Source of the DNA: Owenia fusiformis
Taxonomy: Eukaryota > Annelida > Polychaeta > Sabellida > Oweniidae
Length of the DNA: 64,000 nucleotides
Direction: 5' to 3'
Assembly (NCBI GenBank): GCA_903813345.2
Contig: CAIIXF020000002.1
Location: 28,219,223-28,283,222 of the forward strand
Numbering within the stretch: position 1 is the first letter of the stretch; each line of letters starts with the position of its first letter. The position numbers and the translations under genes were made by a program. Positions 57,791-64,000 of the stretch are shown piece after piece. The notes beneath the pieces are model-generated. The model was not told the origin of the DNA. It made no database searches and was given only the letters and a program-made list of their open reading frames with translations.

Positions 57791-58965
57791 TCATATTGTT
57801 CAATTGGTCCATAATGTGGATGGTGCTGAATTCTGAAAGCACCACAATGTTGATGGTGGTTGAGTCTGAAAGCACCATAATATTTATGGATGGTGCTGGA
57901 GTCTGAAAAGCACTCTACTAATATGAATGGTCTTAGAGTCTTAAAGCACAATAATATGGATGATGCTGGAATCTGAAAGCACCATAATGTGTATGGTGCT
58001 GGATTCTGAAAGCACTGTAATGTTGATGGTGTTAGAGTCTTAAAGCACCATAATACGGATGGTGCTACAGTCTGAAAAAGCACTATGATATGGATGATCT
58101 TAGAGTATGGATGGCGCTGGAGTCTGAAAACACCATAATACGGATGGTGCTGGAGTCTAAAAAAGCACTATGATATGGATGATCTTAGAGTATGGATGGT
58201 GCTAGAGTCTGAAAGCACCATGATGTGGATGGTGTTAGAGTCTCAAAGCACCATTATGTGGATGGTGCTGGAGTCTGAAAGCACCATGATGTGGATGGTG
58301 CTGGAGTCTGAAAGCACCATGATGTGGATGGTGTTAGAGTCTCAAAGCACCATTATGTGGATGGTGCTGGAGTCTGAAAGCACCATGATGTGGATGGTGC
58401 TGGAGTCTGAAAGCACCATGATGTGGATGGTGCTGGAGTCTGAAAGCACCATGATGTGGATGGTGCTGGAGTCTGAAAGCACCATGATGTGGATGGTGCT
58501 GGAGTCTGAAAGCACCATGATGTGGATGGTGCTGGAGTCTGAAAGCACTATGATATAATATGGATGGTGCTGGAGTCTGAAAGCACCATGATCTTGATGG
58601 TGCTGGAGTCTAAAAAAGCACTAAACTAATACGAATGGTCTTAGAGTCTTAAAGCACAATAACATGGATTGTGCTAGAGTCTGAAAGCATCATAATGTGG
58701 ATGGTGCTGGAGTCTGAAAGCACCATGATGTGGATGGTGTTAGAGTCTCAAAGCACTATGATATAATATGGATGGTGCTGGAGTCTGGAAGCACCATAAC
58801 ATGAATGGTGCTGGAGTCTAAAAAAGCACTATACTAATACGGATGGCTTTTGAGTCTAAAAGCACAATAATATGGATTGTGCTACTAGAGTCTGAAAGCA
58901 TCATAATGTGGTGGTGCTGGAGTCTAAAAGCACCATGATGTGGATGTTGATGTCTCTTTTTGGCA
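57790..58965. repeat. 33-bp minisatellite with a hairpin in each unit
   Basis: The consensus is GGTGCTGGAGTCTGAAAGCA plus CCATGATGTGGAT. GGTGCT and AGCACC are inverted within each unit. The array is most regular at 58190-58560, where 33 bp gives open frames on both strands. At the edges units vary in length and diverge. Confidence 0.9.
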
Positions 58966-59730
58966 CGAAATGCTCCCACGATGTTGCTTGGTGCCATATT
59001 ATTCGGTGGAATAAAAAGGCAGGTATGAAGTGAAATATATACACTTAACAAAATTCATTGCAATACTAAATGCGACTTAATATCAATTTACATCTACCAT
59101 ATGCGGAACAATATGTTAATATCTATTCGCTGCTGATGCAGAACGTACGTGTGCTTCCTATATGTATGTATCATTTTCGAAAGTAATTTGAGGTTACAGG
59201 GTGTCCAGGAAGTAAAGCATGGTAAAGGATTTCTAGATTCATATTGCATTAAGTCAGTTTTCATTGTTTTTTTGTTTCTTTTAGCAAAGCAAACAAGACT
59301 ACTTGGCGCATCCCTAGTTTCGTTGACATAGTATAAATAGGGGTTCCGACCAATCCTAGTTTTTTAGGTCCATATAAAGACGGCAGTAAATGTTAATATG
59401 CCAATAATTTTCCTTTAGAAGATACGTTGATTACGCTGCCATCTTTTTACGAACAATGCTTCTATCACATCCAGATATCTCGATAATGAATTTAGTTATC
59501 ATGAAAAGAATCCCACTTTTTATCAATACATTTTATTGCCATTAATCATAGAGTACAGATAATACTTGAAGGACTCAGTCGCCAGTGGCATTTTAGGTGT
59601 CCCTAAATGCATTATTTACAATTCATTATCATATAAGTAAAACAAAAACGTATAGCTGCATTTTGATTGGGGTGTTGAGGACAGATGCCTTTGCCTATAG
59701 GGTCCTTTGTTCACTGCGCGTTTCAGCATA

Positions 59731-59909
59731 TACAAGGGCCGATCAAAAAGTTTCTTACAGTTGGCTCTCGATTTTATAATAAGAGGAGTTGGATGTTCAA
59801 ACTTTAACATGAGACAGGATAGTTAGTTTGTTAAAGTTTGAGCATCCAACTCCTCTTATTATAAAATCGAGAGCCAACGGTAAGAAACTTTTTGATCGGC
59901 TTTTGTATA
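59731..59909. mobile_element. Fold-back element, arms of about 78 bp and a 21-bp loop
   Basis: The left arm 59731-59808 and right arm 59830-59909 are nearly perfect inverted copies, including GATCAAAAAGTTTCTTAC, GGCTCTCGATTTTATAATAA and GTTCAAACTTTAAC. A few mismatches lie near the outer ends and loop. The shape suggests a palindromic MITE. As RNA it would be one long hairpin. Confidence 0.85.
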
Positions 59910-59944
59910 TAAGGTTGTTTTGTAATTCTAAACCATTTTCTTTG

Positions 59945-60420
59945 TTTTAGGGGAAAATTTTTGTGCGATCCACATGGAATCAATTTGGATATGTGTGGCA
60001 ATCAACGTAGATTCCACATGGAATCCACAGATTTCCACGTGAATTTTCATTGAGCTTTGCCCGATGGGACTGCTTGGGATTCCTTGGGACTTTGCCCCAT
60101 GAAGTCCCATTGAGTCCCATAAGATTAGATGGCGTATCATTTGGCAAAGTTCCACGAAGCCCCATTGAGAATGAACCTGTTCATTCTATTTCAATTGGGC
60201 ATCGTGGGTATTTTGATTATTGGATGTGTCAGGTAACTTGGGATCAAAATGACCGCGACAAAACCTCCTAAACTAAATTACATTATTTCCGTGGGACTCG
60301 ATGGGATATGGAGGGACTCAATAAGACTCCATGGGGCAAAGTTAACAAGGCCTCATGGGACATTGTGGGACTCGATATGGCATGGTGGGACTTGATAGGG
60401 CAAGTGGGATTCTGCGCCAT
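59945..60420. repeat. Degenerate repeats of TGGGACT/CCCATTGAG and TCCACATGGAATC
   Basis: ATTCCACATGGAATCCACA lies near 60010. TTGGGACTTTGCCCCAT, AAGTCCCATTGAGTCCCAT and GTGGGACTCGATGGGAT recur in both orientations up to 60400. A similar CCATGTGGATTTCATATGTG block lies at 61720-61790. It may be the subterminal repeats of an unrecognised element. Confidence 0.45.
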
Positions 60421-60587
60421 TGGAATATGTTGGCCTTAGGACCAAACTCGCGTAATGTCAAATATCATATAAGTAATGTCAACAAACCCAGTGCCACGGA
60501 ATTGATCACTTTGAGAGAATGTAAAGCACTCTTATGTCCTTTGGCTTCAGGTTAACAATTTATGACACATGTAAAACAACGCATATA

Positions 60588-60803
60588 CACCCCCTCCATA
60601 AGGTTGGCAACTGCAAGTTTTCATATGATAACATATCAAGGTCTGTCAATGTTTGAACCTTGATTTTGTTTCTTATTGCTTTATTTCAAAAGCTTGATGT
60701 CTCGTTTAAAATTGCCAAACAGCATGACAAGCTTTGAGAATTCGAAGTGATTCAAAGGGGGACTTCCAGTTACAAAACTTATGATGGGGGGGGGGGGGGG
60801 GTG
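60588..60803. mobile_element. Short mariner-type MITE related to 45525-46395, with a G16 run
   Basis: CACCCCCTCCATAAGGTTGG at the left end pairs imperfectly with CAAAACTTATGATG plus a run of 16 G and TG at the right end, and TA flanks both. The CCCTCCATAAG-TTGGCAAC core is shared with the longer element in unit 2. Confidence 0.65.
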
Positions 60804-60809
60804 TAACAT

Positions 60810-63800
60810 AACATATTACATGTATCATCATAATTCATTCTTAACATACCATAACTACATGAACAACATTAGGATAAAATGGCATCTGAAACACAATTTT
60901 GAAAAATGTTATTAGAACACACACATGTATTTCCTATTGCTGACCACTAATACACTTAACGGTTTTATGGGGTATGGCAATGATAAGCTGTAAAAAATAT
61001 AAAATGGTAGATAATGAATATATTTAACATATTATGATGTCACATATAGTGTTAATATTTATTTAGAATAAAACATTTTGCTATAATGATACAAATTTTC
61101 TGTTTGACCCTAGCAACAAGTTCAACAACTGAAGTGTAATGTGCCACGCCCCCTTTCTTGAATTTTTAGGGAAAGGTAAAGAGAAAAATCAGAAAAATAG
61201 ATGCTTGTACTTTTTATTGAAACTTATGCAAGAAATATTTGCTAACATCATCAGTGAAGTTTTTAATCAGGTTTTATACACCATAGGCCCTTACTGTTTT
61301 TTAAATGACTGATTAACTATCGACTGATTAAGAAATTTTGAAGAGAAATTATGTACTTTTAGGGACGAATTATCCCATATCTCTACCAAATTCTGTTGGA
61401 TAAGACCTAAACTTTCAGGAATTCTTCATACATGCCTCATTGATATATTAACAATGTTTCATTATTGCAACAACCTCAAATGAGATATTAAATAGTTTCA
61501 AGCATATGGTCAAACTCCGACTCGAAAATGATAACATTTGCTGACTCAGCACTTTTGAGCCTGCTTTGCAGGGTTCACAAACTTTTTTGTACATGCCTTG
61601 GGGTCCGCTACAAGAATCTAAAGTCAAATTGAATCTAGGTGTTTTGGACACAAATGGCCTTGGCCATAGTACTAACAAATAAACATCGAAAAACGTTCGA
61701 AAATCAACGTACCTAAAATCCATGTGGATTTCATATGTGTTTCATGAGGATTCCAGGTGGATCCTCGCGACATACCTGTAGGTTACATGTGGATGTGGTT
61801 TGGATGTGTATCTAATGTTTTTGAGCAGTTAACAACTTCACCATTCGCAATACAGCGATTATCCAGACAATTATGCTGGAAACAATGGAAAGCACGAGTT
61901 TTCCCTATGGGAAAATAACATGGGATACGTGATTCTTAATTTTAACGGATTTCAATGCACATCCCATTTTCAGAAATTGTTAATATAGTGAAGAAGAAAC
62001 TTTTGATATGTTTAAATTGAGAAAAACAAGATCCTCTTTTTAGGAAATGAGTCTAACATTTTGTGCCAAGGTGGGGTCATAATGCATAATTAGAAAGAGT
62101 TTCAGAGAGTTAGATTGATACGTCACTATCATGGGGACTTCACTTGAAAGAAAACATATTACTGTATTTATGGCCAGAAAGTACCCATGGTCAAAGATAT
62201 GACCATCTATATAAAATCACTTGCCATACTGCACATGGACCTTTTGACATTCTTTGAGGAAAAATAGAACATTGACATGTTGTTTTTATTGTTCTCGACA
62301 ATAGCTCGTGTACCCCTAAATAACATTTGAAAAATAAAAAGGTTTCACCTTCAATTGTTGATGGGGAAATGTGTCACTGACGCCACAGGTGATGGTATCA
62401 TATTCCAAGAATGCATTATTAAACAATGCAAAATGAGAAGCTCTTAGTTGTTATGAGTTACTCATTCATTCTACAACATAACACTTATAGAACGTGTAGT
62501 TATCAAACAAGCTTTTTCTATAGATGTTTATTTTCCATTCTGTCATTGGCAAATGCATTATAAGTTAACCATTGTCGTAAGGGTTAGAGATGAGCCCCAT
62601 TAAAAACTTTTGACGAGGATTTGATTTTAATGTCACCACCAAAAGTTGATTAATTGTTGTAGGCTCGTCTAACACTTTCTATGGATGCTGTTCTGTGTTT
62701 GATGTTCGGCGTATGTAACAACGTTCGGCATCTGTAACAGCGTTTCCGGTCGGCGTCTGTAACAAATGGCAGGGGTGATATTTTGCATTATAATGACGGT
62801 TATATTGAACATTTTTGAAAATACTATTTAGGCCTGTTAACGATAATTGGGATATTCTTGTTTTGCCATTGTACTAAAGATTGCAGCATGTAAACAACAT
62901 TCAATGTGTACCAATTTGTTGCCAACACAACGAGTATTCACGACCATAGAGAAATGCCACCCTGTGCTCATCGCACAGTGAATTGTAACCACATTCTATT
63001 TGGAGAGGATTAACTTTATACAGAAGAAACATATTTTTGTCCAAATTACATGAGTAAGTTACCGAGTCGTTAAGTTACTTGGACATAGACTAAGACATTA
63101 ACTTAGTACAGTAAGTTACTTTAAACAATTATATTACTTACAAACCTGCCATTGACTTTATACAAGAGAAAATTCTCTGAAAATGTGTCCCACTTTTTGT
63201 CAATTGTTATAGAGTAAACCCTGAGAACTGTAATTCCAAAAGCTTTGAAATCTTCAGATGACATTATGTCATACATAAAGTCCTACCTTAACAAAGTGTC
63301 TGGTATTTTAAGAAAATTTTATTTTTATGTCTGGAGGATACCAAATATTTGACAGCACAACTTAGATTCACAACAGAAATACAAACATTTTGACAGATAT
63401 TTCCATTGTCTGGCATTTAAAATGTATTAGGAAATGCACTTTTTGGCGCTGTTTTGGCAATTGAAGCATGAACAATTCAAAGTTAATTAAACCAGTGTGT
63501 TGAAGAATACAAATATTTGCAATTGTCAAATTTTATATGCATAGTAAAAGTATTTCATTTCATGGGTCACACATCTAACATCGGCTATTTGGGAGATGAT
63601 CGCAAACATTTAATTTAGAAATTGGAAAATATCAACGTAATGGACACATTGTATATGCCACAAAAAGAAATTTTATTTTTTTGTCCAAAGTTCCATCATT
63701 ACAACCGTTTTTAAGAAAAAGTGAGTAATATTGTATAGATATATACTTTTGGCATGATTACCAATCGTGTTGGCCACAAAATAGTACCTATTGAATATCA

Positions 63801-64000
63801 ATAATCGATAAGATTAGATAATCATTTTCAAGAATGAAAATTCTCCCTCTTTCTGATGGTATATTCAAAATTGGTTGCACACTATGCACAGAGAGTCATT
63901 TTTTGACACTAGTTTGCTTAAATTAATCACCATAACTATACATTAGCCCTTTCTAATGGTACCTTCAAACCCCGGGGTATATTTCTCGAGGATTGTTCAC
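60810..64000. other. No gene supported
   Basis: Apart from the GTGGATTTCATATG-type block at 61720-61790, no repeat, terminal inverted repeat or convincing exon was seen. Short open frames lack motifs and splice context. Confidence 0.3.

Noticed and set aside
58175-58558. 127-codon frame of MWMVLESESTM repeats
   Set aside because: A 33-bp minisatellite is open on both strands in its regular core only; flanking units break the frame.
59198-59215. TACAGGGTGTCCAGG as a mariner terminus
   Set aside because: There is no partner end and no transposase sequence nearby.

Overview
The window is animal nuclear DNA. Its genes have GT-AG introns, it is AT-rich, it is crowded with transposon remnants and minisatellites, and one gene is a neuronal-type Cys-loop anion channel. 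Repeat style and a tandem family of intronless DXD glycosyltransferases suggest a marine invertebrate, most likely a lophotrochozoan such as a mollusc. That is inference; nothing here fixes the species.

Region 1 (1-5.7 kb, + strand) holds the last eight visible exons of a gene for a coiled-coil protein with two C-terminal membrane segments. I do not recognise its family. Region 2 (5.7-20.1 kb, - strand) holds a complete nine-exon gene for a glycine/GABA/glutamate-receptor-like chloride channel subunit of 424 residues. The two genes converge, and their poly(A) signals are about 80 bp apart. The channel introns carry a mariner-type element with an internally duplicated dead transposase, a TIR element inserted in a microsatellite, two short TIR elements and several minisatellites.

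Region 3 (20-27.6 kb) has no host gene that I can support. It holds a retrotransposon C-terminal fragment, an (ATTGT)n array and a 1.5 kb minisatellite of about 32 bp units. Region 4 (27.6-50.4 kb, + strand) is a tandem array of three intronless glycosyltransferase genes, with flanks duplicated as 6-10 kb units. The middle gene is a mosaic: its 5' part and upstream flank match the third gene, and most of its 3' part and downstream flank match the first. Comparing the duplicated flanks exposes several insertions almost to the base: a non-LTR retrotransposon with an unbroken RT frame, a decayed second retrotransposon, and a long-TIR element whose paralogous empty site has an extra CAG.

Region 5 (50.8-54 kb, - strand) is a CR1/jockey-like retrotransposon interrupted at a TA by a mariner-type element with TIRs of about 200 bp. 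Region 6 (55.4-56.2 kb, - strand) is a single-exon ORF of 276 residues with no recognised family. Region 7 (57.8-64 kb) holds a 33-bp minisatellite with a hairpin in each unit, a near-perfect 179-bp fold-back element and a short TIR element; the last 3 kb show nothing I can name. I found no tRNA, rRNA or CRISPR.
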